A stretch of DNA of 64,000 bases, from positions 124,001 to 188,000 of the forward strand of contig NZ_WVTD01000001.1 in the NCBI RefSeq assembly GCF_009856825.1. Reading direction: 5' to 3'. The notes under the pieces are model-generated. The model saw only the letters and a program-made list of their open reading frames with translations, ran no database searches and was not told the DNA's origin. Shown piece after piece: positions 36,613 through 46,771 of this stretch (within the stretch, counting starts at the first letter, position 1; each line of letters opens with the position of its first letter). This DNA is from Novosphingobium silvae (GTDB lineage: Bacteria; Pseudomonadota; Alphaproteobacteria; Sphingomonadales; Sphingomonadaceae). The position numbers and the translations under genes are program-made.

Positions 36613-38022
36613 ATGGCTAGTGCAAAGGACGTCCTGCAGAAGATCAAGGACGAGGAGATCGAATGGGTCGATCTTCGCTTCACCGACCCGAAGGGCAAGT
36701 GGCAGCACCTGACCATGGTTTCGTCGGTCCTGGGCGAAGACGAGCTGGAAGACGGCCTCATGTTCGACGGCTCGTCGATCGAGGGCTGGAAGGCCATCAA
36801 CGAGTCGGACATGATCCTCAAGCCCGACCTCGACGCCGTCTACACCGATCCGTTCTCGGCTACTCCGATGCTGATCCTGTTCTGCGACATCGTCGAGCCC
36901 TCGACCGGTGAACTTTACGGCCGCGACCCGCGCTCCACCGCGAAGCGCGCGGAATCGTTCGTCCGTTCGGCCGGCTTCGGCGATACCGTCTACGTCGGCC
37001 CCGAAGCCGAATTCTTCATGTTCGACGACGTGAAGTTCTATGACGGCTACGACGGCAACGGCTTCAAGATCGACGACATCGAACTGCCGACCAACTCGAA
37101 CAAGGACTACGATGTGGGCAACCTCGCTCACCGTCCGCGTGCAAAGGGCGGCTACTTCCCGGTCGCGCCGGTCGACTCGGCTGTCGACATCCGCGCCGAG
37201 ATGGTCTCGACCATGATCGAGATGGGCCTGCCCTGCGACAAGCACCACCACGAGGTCGCCTCCGCCCAGCACGAACTGGGCCTGACCTTCGGCAAGCTCG
37301 TCACCACCGCCGACCGCATGCAGATCTACAAGTACGTCGTGCACATGGTCGCGCAGGCCTATGGCAAGACGGCCACGTTCATGCCCAAACCGATCATGAA
37401 GGACAACGGATCGGGCATGCACACGCATATCTCGATCTGGAACGAGGGCGAGAACACCTTCGCGGGCAACGGCTACGCCGGGCTTTCGGAGACCTGCCTC
37501 TACTTCATCGGCGGCGTCATCAAGCACGCCAAGGCCCTGAACGCCTTCACAAACCCTACCACCAACAGCTACAAGCGCCTGGTCCCGGGTTACGAAGCGC
37601 CGGTTCTGCTCGCCTACTCGGCGCGCAACCGCTCGGCCTCCTGCCGCATCCCCTACGGTGCGGGCACCAAGGCGAAGCGCGTGGAATTCCGCTTCCCCGA
37701 CGCGATGGCCAACCCGTACCTGTGCTATGCCTCGCTCCTGATGGCCGGCCTCGACGGCATCAAGAACAAGATCCATCCGGGCGAAGCGATGGACAAGAAC
37801 CTGTACGACCTGCCGCCGGCCGAACTGGCCGAAGTGCCGACCGTCTGCGGTTCGCTGCGTGAAGCGCTGGACGCGCTGCAGGCCGACCACGCATTCCTTC
37901 TGGAAGGCGGCGTGTTCACCGCAGACCAGATCGAATCCTACCTCGAGCTCAAGTGGCCGGAAGTGCTGCGTTGGGAAACCACGCCGTCGGCCGTCGAGTT
38001 CGACATGTACTACAGCGCCTGA
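36613..38022 (+). CDS. glnA: Glutamine synthetase, type I
   Basis: The protein is 469 aa, the GSI-beta length. It makes glutamine from glutamate, ammonia and ATP. Signatures are [10 protein letters not shown], the catalytic [28 protein letters not shown] and the GSGMHTH loop. Tyr398 in [10 protein letters not shown] is the adenylylation site controlled by GlnE and PII. AAGAAG precedes the ATG. It is co-transcribed with glnB in most relatives and likely under the sigma-54 promoter upstream. Confidence 0.98.
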   Translation: MASAKDVLQKIKDEEIEWVDLRFTDPKGKWQHLTMVSSVLGEDELEDGLMFDGSSIEGWKAINESDMILKPDLDAVYTDPFSATPMLILFCDIVEPSTGELYGRDPRSTAKRAESFVRSAGFGDTVYVGPEAEFFMFDDVKFYDGYDGNGFKIDDIELPTNSNKDYDVGNLAHRPRAKGGYFPVAPVDSAVDIRAEMVSTMIEMGLPCDKHHHEVASAQHELGLTFGKLVTTADRMQIYKYVVHMVAQAYGKTATFMPKPIMKDNGSGMHTHISIWNEGENTFAGNGYAGLSETCLYFIGGVIKHAKALNAFTNPTTNSYKRLVPGYEAPVLLAYSARNRSASCRIPYGAGTKAKRVEFRFPDAMANPYLCYASLLMAGLDGIKNKIHPGEAMDKNLYDLPPAELAEVPTVCGSLREALDALQADHAFLLEGGVFTADQIESYLELKWPEVLRWETTPSAVEFDMYYSA

Positions 38023-38069
38023 TCCGATCGGCGCTGGCGAGTTCCGCCAGCTAGGCAGTTCGCCGAGTG

Positions 38070-38104
38070 GGGCGTCCGGAGAGATCCGGGCGCCCTTTCT
38101 CGTT
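38070..38104 (+). terminator. Rho-independent terminator after glnA
   Basis: GGGCGTCCGG and CCGGGCGCCC form a 10-bp stem (one G-U pair) with a six-base loop, followed by TTTCTCGTT. It ends the glnBA transcript. The rest of the 310-base gap to the lysozyme gene holds no recognised gene. Confidence 0.85.
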
Positions 38105-38332
38105 GGCGCCCGCCGCAGGCCCAGCCATGACAAATCCCGATAGCTCGCGACAGGTGAGAACAACCGTCTTTCCTACAGTGCCGGCGCAGAGTTACACGAT
38201 GCGCGTCCCCGCAAATCGTGGACCAGTAGACGGCGGCCACAAAGGTCTCCTTTCCGAGACTGTCCGGCCTTCCATGGCGATTTCGATTGCACGCGATCTT
38301 GCGCGCATCTTCTGCATCGAAAGGGCATGATC

Positions 38333-38965
38333 ATGAATCGCAAGCCAATATTCGACGCGGTCCGCAAGCTGTTGGGCCGCAGCTTCACGCAAGACGAGGT
38401 GGAGGCGCTGGACGAGGCGATAGACATGGCGACCGGCGGTCTCTCCGCAAGCCTCGCCCCCGAGTCGCCGACCGGCTCCGCTACTTCCCCGGCAGTGACC
38501 GGCCGAACTCTAGGAAAGGCCGGAGCCGACCTCATCAAGAAGTGGGAAGGCTGTGCCAAACGCCTCGCGAACGGAAACTTCACCGCCTATGCGGACCCGG
38601 GCAGCATCGATGGCGAGCCCTGGACCATAGGTTGGGGCTCCACCGGGCCGGACGTGACGAGGGGCGTCATCTTCACGCAGGCGCAGTGCGACGAGCGGTT
38701 CGACCAGGATATCCTGCACTATGTGGAGGCGGTGGACGACTTTCTCGGCACTTCCGCGACGACGCAGAACCAATTCGATGCGCTCGTCTCGTTTCACTAC
38801 AACACCGGCCAGATCCGTAAGTCCACGCTGGCGAAGCTGCACAAGAAGGGCGACTTCGAAGGGGCCGAAAAGGAATTCGCGAGGTGGATCTTCAATGACG
38901 GCAAGCCGATGAACGGCCTGAAGAACCGGCGGGCGGAGGAAGCGGAACTCTATTCCGCCCGGTGA
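38333..38965 (+). CDS. GH24 lysozyme (T4-type endolysin)
   Basis: The protein is about 210 aa starting at ATG 38333, seven bases after AAGGG; ATG 38327 is in frame. The N-terminal 60 residues are a polar, non-enzymatic extension with no signal peptide. The catalytic domain has the glutamate Glu72 in KKWEGC and YADPGS..GEPWTIGWG, corresponding to the E-D-T type active site. Residues 150-200 show the GH24 fold (FNDGKPMNGLKNRRAEEAELY). It cuts murein. No phage genes, holin or spanin flank it, so it is either a domesticated endolysin or a lone prophage relic. Confidence 0.88.
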   Translation: MNRKPIFDAVRKLLGRSFTQDEVEALDEAIDMATGGLSASLAPESPTGSATSPAVTGRTLGKAGADLIKKWEGCAKRLANGNFTAYADPGSIDGEPWTIGWGSTGPDVTRGVIFTQAQCDERFDQDILHYVEAVDDFLGTSATTQNQFDALVSFHYNTGQIRKSTLAKLHKKGDFEGAEKEFARWIFNDGKPMNGLKNRRAEEAELYSAR

Positions 38966-39192
38966 TCGCGGGCAGCACCGGGGTCATACATACCTGCACC
39001 ACAGGAGGCTGGGCACGCCGCATCGCTCGGTCGTCGCGCGGCAGGCGCACCATTTCGCGGATTGCCGGATGCTGAAGCTTTGCGTCGCGTTCGTCGGCTT
39101 GCGCTTGCCGACAGCGGCTTGAACCAGCGTTGGAACCGGAGTGAAGACCTGAAAACCCTCGGGCAGAGCGCGCCGGCTGCGCCCGGCAGCCA

Positions 39193-40029
39193 TCACCCCT
39201 TGGAGATGTTTCCCATTCCGTCCTTGGGCCCGGCCGCATCCTCGCGACTGCGGGGATTGGAGACGGCTTCGGCGATCAGGCGGTCCTGCTCGGCCGTATC
39301 GATGCGTTCCCAGCCCGCACGGCCGAGCTTTTCCATGGGCCGGTAACGTACCTTGTACTGCATGCGCGGCGACCCCTCGACCCAGTAGCCAAGGTAGACA
39401 TAGGCAAGGCCCATCTCCCTGGCGCGGCGGATGTGGTCGAGGATGATGTAGTTGCCCAGCCCCTGACGGCCTTCGTGATCGGGGTCGTAGAACGAGTAGA
39501 TCATCGACAGCCCGTCGCACTGCCGGTCGGTCAGGCAGGCACCGACAAGGCGACCGGGCTTGACGCCGTCCGGCGACGGCTCCCGATATTCCACGACGTA
39601 GCTGGTGACGGGCGTATGCTCCACCATGTCGGCGAAATCGACCTCGTCCATCGTGGTCATGCCCCCTTCGGGGTGCCGCACGGACAGGTAGCGCTGGAGC
39701 AGTTCGAACTGCTCGCTGGTGGACCATGGCCGGCAAACGGTGGCGACGAGATCGCCGTGCGCCTTGAGCGTGCGCTTCTGGGTGCCCGAGGGAGTGAACT
39801 CCCCGGTCACTACGCGCACGGAGACACAGGCGTTGCAGTCGATACAGGAAGGACGATAGGCGACGGTCTGGCTGCGGCGAAAGCCGATACGCCCCAGCGC
39901 ATCGTTCAGCGAATCGGCGTGAGGCCCCTTCAGCTCGGTGAAGACCTTCCGCTCGCTGCGGCCCGGAAGATACGGACACGGCGCGGGGCTCGTCACGAAG
40001 AATCGGGGGAATCTTACCGGAGCCGTCAC
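39193..40029 (-). CDS. bpt: Leucyl/aspartyl-acceptor arginyltransferase-type protein (Bpt/Ate)
   Basis: The protein is 278 aa. It transfers an amino acid from tRNA to protein N termini for N-degron decay; bacterial members mostly use Leu-tRNA on Asp/Glu. Early [13 protein letters not shown] and the [13 protein letters not shown] cysteine cluster, plus [13 protein letters not shown] and [14 protein letters not shown], are family signatures. The last residues after about 240 are less conserved. The 227 bases downstream to the lysozyme hold no gene, and the 279 bases upstream carry only a weak hairpin (40219-40232). Confidence 0.92.
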   Translation of the reverse strand: MTAPVRFPRFFVTSPAPCPYLPGRSERKVFTELKGPHADSLNDALGRIGFRRSQTVAYRPSCIDCNACVSVRVVTGEFTPSGTQKRTLKAHGDLVATVCRPWSTSEQFELLQRYLSVRHPEGGMTTMDEVDFADMVEHTPVTSYVVEYREPSPDGVKPGRLVGACLTDRQCDGLSMIYSFYDPDHEGRQGLGNYIILDHIRRAREMGLAYVYLGYWVEGSPRMQYKVRYRPMEKLGRAGWERIDTAEQDRLIAEAVSNPRSREDAAGPKDGMGNISKG

Positions 40030-40308
40030 CGAACTGGGTCTTCCTCTTGCGTTGTGGCCGGCGCTGTGTCCGTCTCTTCCCGAAATATGCCTGCCGCCGC
40101 AGAATGTTGCGAGTCATTTAACCGCAGGAACCGAGCCGCCTGAGGCGAAATCCCGCCGTACCGGTGGCAACACGGCATGATCGTCCCGCATCGGGGCGAA
40201 CGGCACGCGGAACCTTACGGAACCGCCGTTCCCGCGCAAGAGCTAAATCGAACGGGCGTTATCGGTTCCCGGCAGGCCATGAGCGCCTACCCTTGAAGCC
40301 GCAGCGCT

Positions 40309-41565
40309 TCACTCGGTTTCGACGAGCTTCACCTCGTAGCCTTCGCGGCGCAGAGCGGACACGAGCGCTTCCAGTTGCTGCTTGTCGCGCGCCTCGCACT
40401 CGATCTCGGTGACAAGGCCCTTGGCGGGAAGATGGGTGAAGATGCGCTGGTGGAAGACCTCGATGATGTTCACGTTATGCTCGTGGAACACCTTGGCCAC
40501 CTTGAACAAGGCTCCCGCGCGGTCTTGAAGGCCGATCCTCAGCCGGGCAAGGCGGCCGGAGCGGGCGAGGTCGCGCAGCAGGACGTTCGCAAGCAGGCGG
40601 GTGTCGATGTTTCCGCCCGAAAGCACCATGCCCACCCGGCGGCCTGCGAACAGCTCCCGGTTGTTGAGCACCGCTGCAAGACCCGTGGCGCCCGCGCCTT
40701 CCACCAGCGTCTTCTCGATCTGCAGCAGGAGGCAGAGCGCGCTTTCGATCGCCGGCTCGCTTACCAGCAGGAACTCGTCGAGAAGCGGGCGCAGCACCTT
40801 GGACGTCATCAGGCCTGGCGCAATCACCGCGATGCCCTCGGCCAGAGTGTCGCCGCCGATCGGCAGGTTGGTCCCCTTCAGCAGGTTGTACATCGAAGGG
40901 TAGAGCTGCGCCTCCACGCCGACGAGGCGGATCGCCGGATTGATGTCGCGCGCGATGGTGCCCATGCCGGACGAGAGCCCGCCGCCGCCCACCGGAAGCA
41001 CCAGCGTGTCGAGATCCGGCACATCCTCGAGCATCTCCAGCCCGACGGTCCCCTGCCCCGCGGCGACGTGAGGATCATCGAAGGGGTGGACGAAGGTCAG
41101 CCCCAGCTCCACCTCCAGCTTGCGCGCGTGGGCATAGGCTTCGTCGAAGCTCTCGCCCTCGAGCACGACTTTCCCGCCCACGCTCTCGGTCTGCATGACC
41201 TTCACGGTGGGCGTGGTCTTGGGCATGACGATCGTCACCGGAACGCCCAGGCGCGTGCCGTGGTAGCTGAGCCCCTGCGCATGGTTGCCCGCCGAAGCCG
41301 CGATGACCCCGCGCGACTTGCGGTCCTCCGGCAACTGCAGCAGGGCATTGAGAGCGCCCCGTTCCTTGTAGGCGGCGGTGAACTGCAGGTTCTCGAACTT
41401 CAGGTAGATCTCGGCACCGGTGATCGCGCTCAGCGTGGCGCTGTATTCGGTAGGCGTGCGCACGACCTTGCCCGCAATCCGCTCTGCCGCCGCGCGAACA
41501 TCGGCTGCGGTCAGGGGCGCGTCGACGAGGGCCCCGGGTGCGGTGCTGAGCAAAGTCTGGTCCAT
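40309..41565 (-). CDS. ilvA: Threonine ammonia-lyase with one ACT domain
   Basis: The protein is 418 aa, fold type II. It deaminates threonine to 2-oxobutyrate, the entry to isoleucine. PLP lysine is Lys67 in AAYKERGALNAL, with SAGNHAQG and PVGGGGLSSG as phosphate-binding loops. Residues about 330-415 form one ACT domain (RIGLQDRAGALFKVAKVF), as in CTN-type enzymes, so isoleucine feedback is possible. E. coli IlvA has two such regions. No leader peptide was found upstream. Confidence 0.93.
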   Translation of the reverse strand: MDQTLLSTAPGALVDAPLTAADVRAAAERIAGKVVRTPTEYSATLSAITGAEIYLKFENLQFTAAYKERGALNALLQLPEDRKSRGVIAASAGNHAQGLSYHGTRLGVPVTIVMPKTTPTVKVMQTESVGGKVVLEGESFDEAYAHARKLEVELGLTFVHPFDDPHVAAGQGTVGLEMLEDVPDLDTLVLPVGGGGLSSGMGTIARDINPAIRLVGVEAQLYPSMYNLLKGTNLPIGGDTLAEGIAVIAPGLMTSKVLRPLLDEFLLVSEPAIESALCLLLQIEKTLVEGAGATGLAAVLNNRELFAGRRVGMVLSGGNIDTRLLANVLLRDLARSGRLARLRIGLQDRAGALFKVAKVFHEHNVNIIEVFHQRIFTHLPAKGLVTEIECEARDKQQLEALVSALRREGYEVKLVETE

Positions 41566-41714
41566 TGGGCGCGACTAAAGGAAACGGCGGCAAAATGAAA
41601 GCAAGCTTCGGCCCGGTTCCGCATGGTCGGCATTCCCACCGAATCCGCTGCCGCCAACACATGAAACGGCCGCTGACCGGTTTGCTTTTGGACAAAACGC
41701 GCTAGAACGCCTCC

Positions 41715-42635
41715 ATGAGCGAAAGCACCGCAGCAAGCAGCATAGAGCGCCGCAAGGTGTCGATGATCGGTCTCGGCACGATGGGCGGCGCGATCGCCCG
41801 GCACATAGGAGAGGCCGGCCACGAACTGACGATCTACAACCGCACGCCCGAGCGCGCGCGCAAGTGGAGCGCACAGAACCCGGGCCTTGCCCATCGCATC
41901 GCCGCCAACCCTGCACACGCGGCGCAGGATGCCGACATCGTGATCACCTGCGTGGGCAACGACGACGACCTTGCCGATGTCGTCCTTGGGCCCAACGGCG
42001 TCTTCCGAATGCTGAAACGCGGCGGCGTGTTCATCGATCACACCACCGTGTCGGCCCGCATCGCGCGCCAGATCTCGGTTGAGGCGCGCGACCTCAAGAT
42101 TCACTGCGTCGATGCTCCCATGACGGGCTCGCAGATCGGTGCGGAGAAAGGCACGCTCACCCTGATGTGCGGCGGGCGCGACGATGCGATCGAAGCGGCG
42201 CGGCCCATCATGGAGGCCTATTCCAGCCGCATCGTCCACGTCGGCAAGCCGGGTTCGGGGCAGATCGCCAAGATGGCCAACCAGATCTGCATCGCCGGGA
42301 ACGTCGCCGCCCTGGCCGAGGCGGTTCGCTTCGCCCAGGCCTCCCACCTCGACATGGCAAAGGTTTACGAGGCGATTTCCGGCGGCGCTGCCCAGTCGTG
42401 GCAGATGGACAATCGCTGGACATCGATGGACGCGGACGAATTCGATTTCGGTTTCGCCATCGACTGGATGCGCAAGGACCTCGGGCTCAGCCTTGAGGAA
42501 GGGCGCGGCCTTGGGGTGTCCCTGCCGGTCGCGGCCCTTGTCGATCAGTTCTTTTCCGAAATACAGGCGCAGGGCGGCGGCAGGCTCGACACGAGCGCGA
42601 TCATCAAGCGACTCCCCAAGAAGGGCAAGAAGTGA
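41715..42635 (+). CDS. Beta-hydroxyacid dehydrogenase (3-hydroxyisobutyrate dehydrogenase family)
   Basis: The protein is 306 aa. N-terminal Rossmann fold has MIGLGTMGGAIARHI at 17-31. The substrate loop is CVDAPMTGSQIGAEKGTL, and the catalytic Lys is in GSGQIAKMANQ. Family members oxidise 3-hydroxyisobutyrate, tartronate semialdehyde or similar acids. The exact substrate is unknown. It overlaps the next gene by four bases (GTGA), hinting at a shared catabolic role. Confidence 0.88.
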   Translation: MSESTAASSIERRKVSMIGLGTMGGAIARHIGEAGHELTIYNRTPERARKWSAQNPGLAHRIAANPAHAAQDADIVITCVGNDDDLADVVLGPNGVFRMLKRGGVFIDHTTVSARIARQISVEARDLKIHCVDAPMTGSQIGAEKGTLTLMCGGRDDAIEAARPIMEAYSSRIVHVGKPGSGQIAKMANQICIAGNVAALAEAVRFAQASHLDMAKVYEAISGGAAQSWQMDNRWTSMDADEFDFGFAIDWMRKDLGLSLEEGRGLGVSLPVAALVDQFFSEIQAQGGGRLDTSAIIKRLPKKGKK

Positions 42636-44344
42636 AGCATCCTACAGGAGCAGCCCTCGCGCTGCTCGCCGGAACCGCCTTGGCGGCTTCCCTCACCGCG
42701 TCCCCCGCCTTCGCAGACGTGCTTGTCGACAACGTCGATGGCATCTCTCCCGATGGAAAGGGCGGCATCGAGCGCTTCCAGGGTTTCCTGATCGCCCCTG
42801 ACGGCCGCGTCACGCAGGTCTACCACAAGGGCGACAAGCGGCCGAAGAAGGTCGAGTATCAGGTCGATGGCAAGGGCCGGGTGCTGGTTCCCGGCATGAT
42901 CGACGCGCACGGCCACGTCATGGACACGGGCTTCGCGCGGATGACGCTGGACCTTTCCACCGCCCGCTCGCTGGACGAGGCGCTTTCGCGCGTGGCGGCG
43001 TGGGCGGCTGCGCACCCCGACGCGCCCTGGATCCTGGGCGGAGGCTGGAACCAGGCCCAGTGGGGGATGGATCGCATGCCCACCGCTGCCGAACTCGATG
43101 AAGTGACCGGGGGCAAGCCCGCATGGCTCACCCGGATCGACGGCCATGCGGGCTGGGCGAACAGCGCCGCGCTCGCGGCCGCAGGGGTCACTGCTTCCAC
43201 CGCCGATCCGAAAGGCGGCGAGATCGTGCGGGCGAGCGGTTCAAAGGCACCTGCGGGCGTCTTCATCGATGCGGCGACGGCGCTCGTCCAGGCCAGACTC
43301 CCTCGCGTGCGTCCCGAGGACCGGGATACCGCCCTTGGCGAGGCGCAGCTTGCCTTGCTGGCACAGGGCGTCACCACCGTGGCCGACATGGGCACCACGA
43401 TCGAGGACTGGCAGACCTACCGCCGCGCCGCCGACGACGGAGAGCTTCGCGTGCGCATCGTCTCCTATGCGGGCGGGATCGACGCGATGAGCCTCATCGG
43501 CGGCCCGGGCCCTTCGCCCTGGCTCTATGACGACCGGCTGAAGATGAACGGCGTCAAGCTGTACCTCGATGGTGCGCTGGGATCACGCGGAGCATGGCTG
43601 AAGGCGCCCTATGCCGATGATCCCAAATCCTCGGGCCTGCCGCAGATGGGTCAGACGCAGCTTGGCAACCTGATGAGCCGCGCGGCAATGGACAACTTCC
43701 AGATCGCCGTCCACGCCATCGGCGATGCCGCGAATGCCGCCGTGCTGGGGGCGATCGAAGACCTTTCGGCCACCTACAAGGGCGACCGGCGCTGGCGCAT
43801 CGAGCATGCGCAGGTGGTCGATCCCGCCGACATCGCGCGCTTCGCCCGCAATGGCGTGATCGCCTCGATGCAGCCGCAGCACGAGGCTTCCGACCGCACC
43901 ATGGCTGAGGCGCGGCTGGGGCAAAGCCGGCTGGCAGGCGCCTACGCCTGGAAGTCTATCGCGGCGGCGGGAGCGACTTTGGCCTTCGGTTCGGACACGC
44001 CCGTGGAGCCTGCACGCCCCTTCGAAGGTCTGGCCGTGGCGATCACCCGCCAGGGCGCGGACGGGCAACCCGCAGGCGGCTGGCAAGCGCAAGAGGCCCT
44101 GACCCGCGAGGCGGCGCTGGCCGCCTACACCACTGGAGCGGCCTATTCGCTTTTCGCGGAGAACCGGCTCGGTCGGATCGCAAAAGGGTTCCGCGCAGAC
44201 TTCCTGTTCGTGGACCAGGACCCGATGACCGCCGATGCGCCGGCCTTGCGGCAGACGCGGGTGCTTGAAACGTGGATCGGCGGCAAACTCGCATGGTCCG
44301 CCGCGCAGGATGGTGGCAAGGCCGGAGTTCGGCGAGAGAAATAG
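42632..44344 (+). CDS. Secreted amidohydrolase (YtcJ-like)
   Basis: The protein is 570 aa starting at GTG 42632 and carrying a signal peptide cleaved near residue 28 (SPAFAD). The amidohydrolase_3 fold is visible: VLVPGMIDAHGHV with metal His, a mid-chain KLYLDGALGSRGAWL, AVHAIGDAAN, RIEHAQ and FGSDTPVEPA. It likely hydrolyses a C-N bond in the periplasm. The substrate is unknown. It is convergent with tatC, with 126 bases between. Confidence 0.88.
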   Translation: MKHPTGAALALLAGTALAASLTASPAFADVLVDNVDGISPDGKGGIERFQGFLIAPDGRVTQVYHKGDKRPKKVEYQVDGKGRVLVPGMIDAHGHVMDTGFARMTLDLSTARSLDEALSRVAAWAAAHPDAPWILGGGWNQAQWGMDRMPTAAELDEVTGGKPAWLTRIDGHAGWANSAALAAAGVTASTADPKGGEIVRASGSKAPAGVFIDAATALVQARLPRVRPEDRDTALGEAQLALLAQGVTTVADMGTTIEDWQTYRRAADDGELRVRIVSYAGGIDAMSLIGGPGPSPWLYDDRLKMNGVKLYLDGALGSRGAWLKAPYADDPKSSGLPQMGQTQLGNLMSRAAMDNFQIAVHAIGDAANAAVLGAIEDLSATYKGDRRWRIEHAQVVDPADIARFARNGVIASMQPQHEASDRTMAEARLGQSRLAGAYAWKSIAAAGATLAFGSDTPVEPARPFEGLAVAITRQGADGQPAGGWQAQEALTREAALAAYTTGAAYSLFAENRLGRIAKGFRADFLFVDQDPMTADAPALRQTRVLETWIGGKLAWSAAQDGGKAGVRREK

Positions 44345-44470
44345 CTCGCAGGCTTCGGCGGGTGTCTGCCATCCTGTCGCGAAGAGATTGCCCGGTATCG
44401 CTCGGGAGGGAAGCGGTTGTGGCAGGGCGCCGTGGTAGCCCTCGCCTGGGAGCCGAGCGCGCGCCTTATC

Positions 44471-45301
44471 CTACTCGGCGGCGGCGCGGCCCGCCGCTTC
44501 GGCTTCCTTCTGGATCGCCCTTTCTTCCGCCGCACGCTCCCGTGCGTCGCGGCGCTCGGTGAACCACATGACGACCAGCGTGCCCTCGAAAAGCATGAGC
44601 AGCGGTATCGCCAGCAGCAGCTGCGAGATCACGTCCGGCGGCGTCGCCACCGCGGCGATGATGAACACGCCCACGATCGCGTAGCGCCGCGCCGCCACGC
44701 ACTGCTGGCGCGTGACGATGCCCGCCCGGTTGAGCAACATCAGCAACACCGGCAGCAGGAAGCTGATGCCGAAGGCGAGGATGAACTGCATGACGAGCGC
44801 CAGGTAGTCGCCGGTGCCGGGCAGCGCCTCGAGCTTCAGGCCACCTTTCTGCCCCTCGAAGCCGAGGAAGAAGTGGAATGCCGTGGGCATGACCACGTAG
44901 TAGGCCAGTGCCGCGCCCATGGTGAAAAGCACCGGCGTCGCGACAAGGAAAGGCAGGAACGCCTTCTTTTCCTTCGCGTAGAGCCCCGGGGCGATGAAGG
45001 CCCAGAGCTGGTTGGCGATCACCGGAAAGCTGACGAAGAAGGCCGCGAACATGGCGATCTTCACTTCCACGAAGAAGGCTTCGTAGAGCTTGGTGTAGAT
45101 CAGCCTGCCCTCTCCCGGCGGAAAGGCTTCGGTCAACGGGCGGACAAGGAACGAGAAAATGTCGCCCGAGAAATAGAAGCACACCGCGAAGGCCGCCGCG
45201 AAGGCCAGGAACGCACGCAGCAGCCGGCCACGCAGCTCGACCAGGTGATCGAGCAGGGGAGCCTGGGTGTCGTCGATGTCGGCTATGCGGAAGGGCTGCA
45301 T
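44471..45301 (-). CDS. tatC: Twin-arginine translocase subunit TatC
   Basis: The protein is 276 aa with six membrane helices. The early HLVELRGRLLRAF segment and FVEVKIAMFAAFFVSFPVI are strongly conserved TatC features that bind the RR signal. The C-terminal 30 residues are charged. It is the last gene of nagZ-scpA-scpB-tatA-tatB-tatC. It carries folded proteins across the inner membrane together with TatA and TatB. Confidence 0.97.
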   Translation of the reverse strand: MQPFRIADIDDTQAPLLDHLVELRGRLLRAFLAFAAAFAVCFYFSGDIFSFLVRPLTEAFPPGEGRLIYTKLYEAFFVEVKIAMFAAFFVSFPVIANQLWAFIAPGLYAKEKKAFLPFLVATPVLFTMGAALAYYVVMPTAFHFFLGFEGQKGGLKLEALPGTGDYLALVMQFILAFGISFLLPVLLMLLNRAGIVTRQQCVAARRYAIVGVFIIAAVATPPDVISQLLLAIPLLMLFEGTLVVMWFTERRDARERAAEERAIQKEAEAAGRAAAE

Positions 45302-45322
45302 GGCGGGTTTCTCAAGCTGGCA

Positions 45323-45742
45323 TCAGGGCGGGGGCGGCGGTAGCTGCAGTTCGGCCTGCCGGTTCTCGGCCCGGGCGTCTCCGGCCGCTGCCCCTTCCGT
45401 TTCGGGCGTGGACGTAGCCGGGGGCGAGGACGCGGGCGTGGGCACAGTCTGGGACGAAGCCGTCGGTGCCTGCATGTCCTCCGCAGTAGGGTTCATGGAA
45501 GGCAGCTGCGGGCTGGCCTTCATGATGGCCTCGTTCTGCTCGCGCCACTTGCGTTCCATTTCCTCCAGCTCGGCCTCGCGCACCATGGCGTCGAGACCGG
45601 CCCTGAAATGGTTCGATACCTTGCGCATCTTGCCGATCCACCGACCGGCGGTGCGCAGCGCCATGGGCATGTCCTTGGGGCCGATGACGACGACCGCCAC
45701 GACCACGATCATCAGCAGTTCGGAAGCGCCGATGTCGAACAT
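45323..45742 (-). CDS. tatB: Sec-independent translocase protein TatB
   Basis: The protein is 139 aa. It has a short N-terminal membrane helix (MFDIGASELLMIVVVAVVVI), the GPKDMP hinge, an amphipathic helix and a long Pro/Ala/Thr-rich tail. It lies between tatA and tatC. TatB and TatC form the signal-peptide receptor. Confidence 0.95.
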   Translation of the reverse strand: MFDIGASELLMIVVVAVVVIGPKDMPMALRTAGRWIGKMRKVSNHFRAGLDAMVREAELEEMERKWREQNEAIMKASPQLPSMNPTAEDMQAPTASSQTVPTPASSPPATSTPETEGAAAGDARAENRQAELQLPPPPP

Positions 45743-45761
45743 CGCCTGTCAGGCCCTTCGC

Positions 45762-46016
45762 TCAGACCTGCTCGTTCTTGGTCTCGGTCGCGCTCGGCGC
45801 GGCGACCGGATCGACCTTGGTGGCGGAAATCTGCGCGGGCGGCACGACCGGCTTGTCGGCATCGGCCTTGCGGGCCTCTTCCTCGTTCATGCCTTGCTTG
45901 AAGCTCTTGATGCCCTTGCCGAAGTCACCCATGATTTCCGACACGCGGCCGCGTCCGAACAGCACGAGCACGATCACGAGAACGATCATCCAGTGCCAGA
46001 TCGAGAAGCTACCCAT
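45762..46016 (-). CDS. tatA: Twin-arginine translocase pore subunit TatA
   Basis: The protein is 84 aa starting at ATG 46016 (MGSFSIWHW). The membrane helix [13 protein letters not shown] is followed by the [21 protein letters not shown] amphipathic helix typical of TatA/E. It oligomerises to open the Tat pathway. A longer reading frame upstream is open but unlike TatA. Confidence 0.96.
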   Translation of the reverse strand: MGSFSIWHWMIVLVIVLVLFGRGRVSEIMGDFGKGIKSFKQGMNEEEARKADADKPVVPPAQISATKVDPVAAPSATETKNEQV

Positions 46017-46126
46017 AACCTCAACTCCAAAAGGACAGTCGATTCCGACCATCGTCGCGCGCTCATCTAGGCGCTTTGTCGGTAAGTTGCCAGCCCGTCA
46101 TGGTTCTGACCCGTGGCCGTCACCGT

Positions 46127-46771
46127 TCAGTCAGGATCATCCTCGATCGCCAGGAAACCGGGCTTTTCGTTCCCGCTCCGGGGAGCACCGAGACCAGCCC
46201 CGATCATGTCCTCATCCACCGGGTCGAGCAAGCCCGCCGCGCGCAATTCGTCGATGCCCGGCAGTTCCCGGCGCGAGGCGAGGCCGAAATGGTCGAGGAA
46301 GGCAGGAGTCGTCGCGTAGATCACCGGCCGGCCCGGCACTTCCCTGCGCCCTGCGACACGCACCCATCCCGCCTCCAGGAGCACGTCAAGCGTGCCCTTG
46401 GCGGTCTGCACGCCGCGAATCGCCTCGATCTCGGCGCGGCTGACCGGCTCGTGGTAAGCCACGATCGCAAGCACCTCGGTCGCTGCACGGCTGAGGCGGC
46501 GAAGCTCCTCCTTCTCCCGCCGCAGCAGGTGGGCAAGGTCGGGAGCCGTTTCGAAATGCCAGCGTCCGCCGCGCTGGACGAGCCGGATGCCGCGCGGTTC
46601 GTAGTCTCGCTCAAGCTCGGCGAGGGTGGCGCGAACGCCGTCCCCCCCGCTTTCGCCAAGGCCGAGGTGAAGCGCGATCTGGTCGGCGGTGAGCGGCTGC
46701 TCGCTCGCGAACAGCGTCGCCTCGATGGCGCGGGAAACATCATCGGGCGTGTGCGGTTGCGCAGTGGTCAT
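46127..46771 (-). CDS. scpB: Segregation and condensation protein B
   Basis: The protein is 214 aa with two winged-helix domains. Conserved are EATLFASEQPLT, LAIVAYHEPVSRAEIEAIRGV and the late GRPVIYATT segment. ScpB dimerises on ScpA and regulates SMC. It overlaps scpA by four bases. The C-terminal 30 residues are variable. Confidence 0.96.
   Translation of the reverse strand: MTTAQPHTPDDVSRAIEATLFASEQPLTADQIALHLGLGESGGDGVRATLAELERDYEPRGIRLVQRGGRWHFETAPDLAHLLRREKEELRRLSRAATEVLAIVAYHEPVSRAEIEAIRGVQTAKGTLDVLLEAGWVRVAGRREVPGRPVIYATTPAFLDHFGLASRRELPGIDELRAAGLLDPVDEDMIGAGLGAPRSGNEKPGFLAIEDDPD

Noticed and set aside
38333..38965. Prophage at the lysozyme gene
   Set aside because: No integrase, capsid, tail, holin or repressor genes and no attachment repeats were seen nearby; glnA and bpt flank it.
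40219..40232. Small hairpin GGAAC-CGCC-GTTCC between ilvA and bpt
   Set aside because: Only five base pairs and no U-tract, too weak to call a terminator. The nearby GGAAC elements also lack the spacing of an EcfG promoter.
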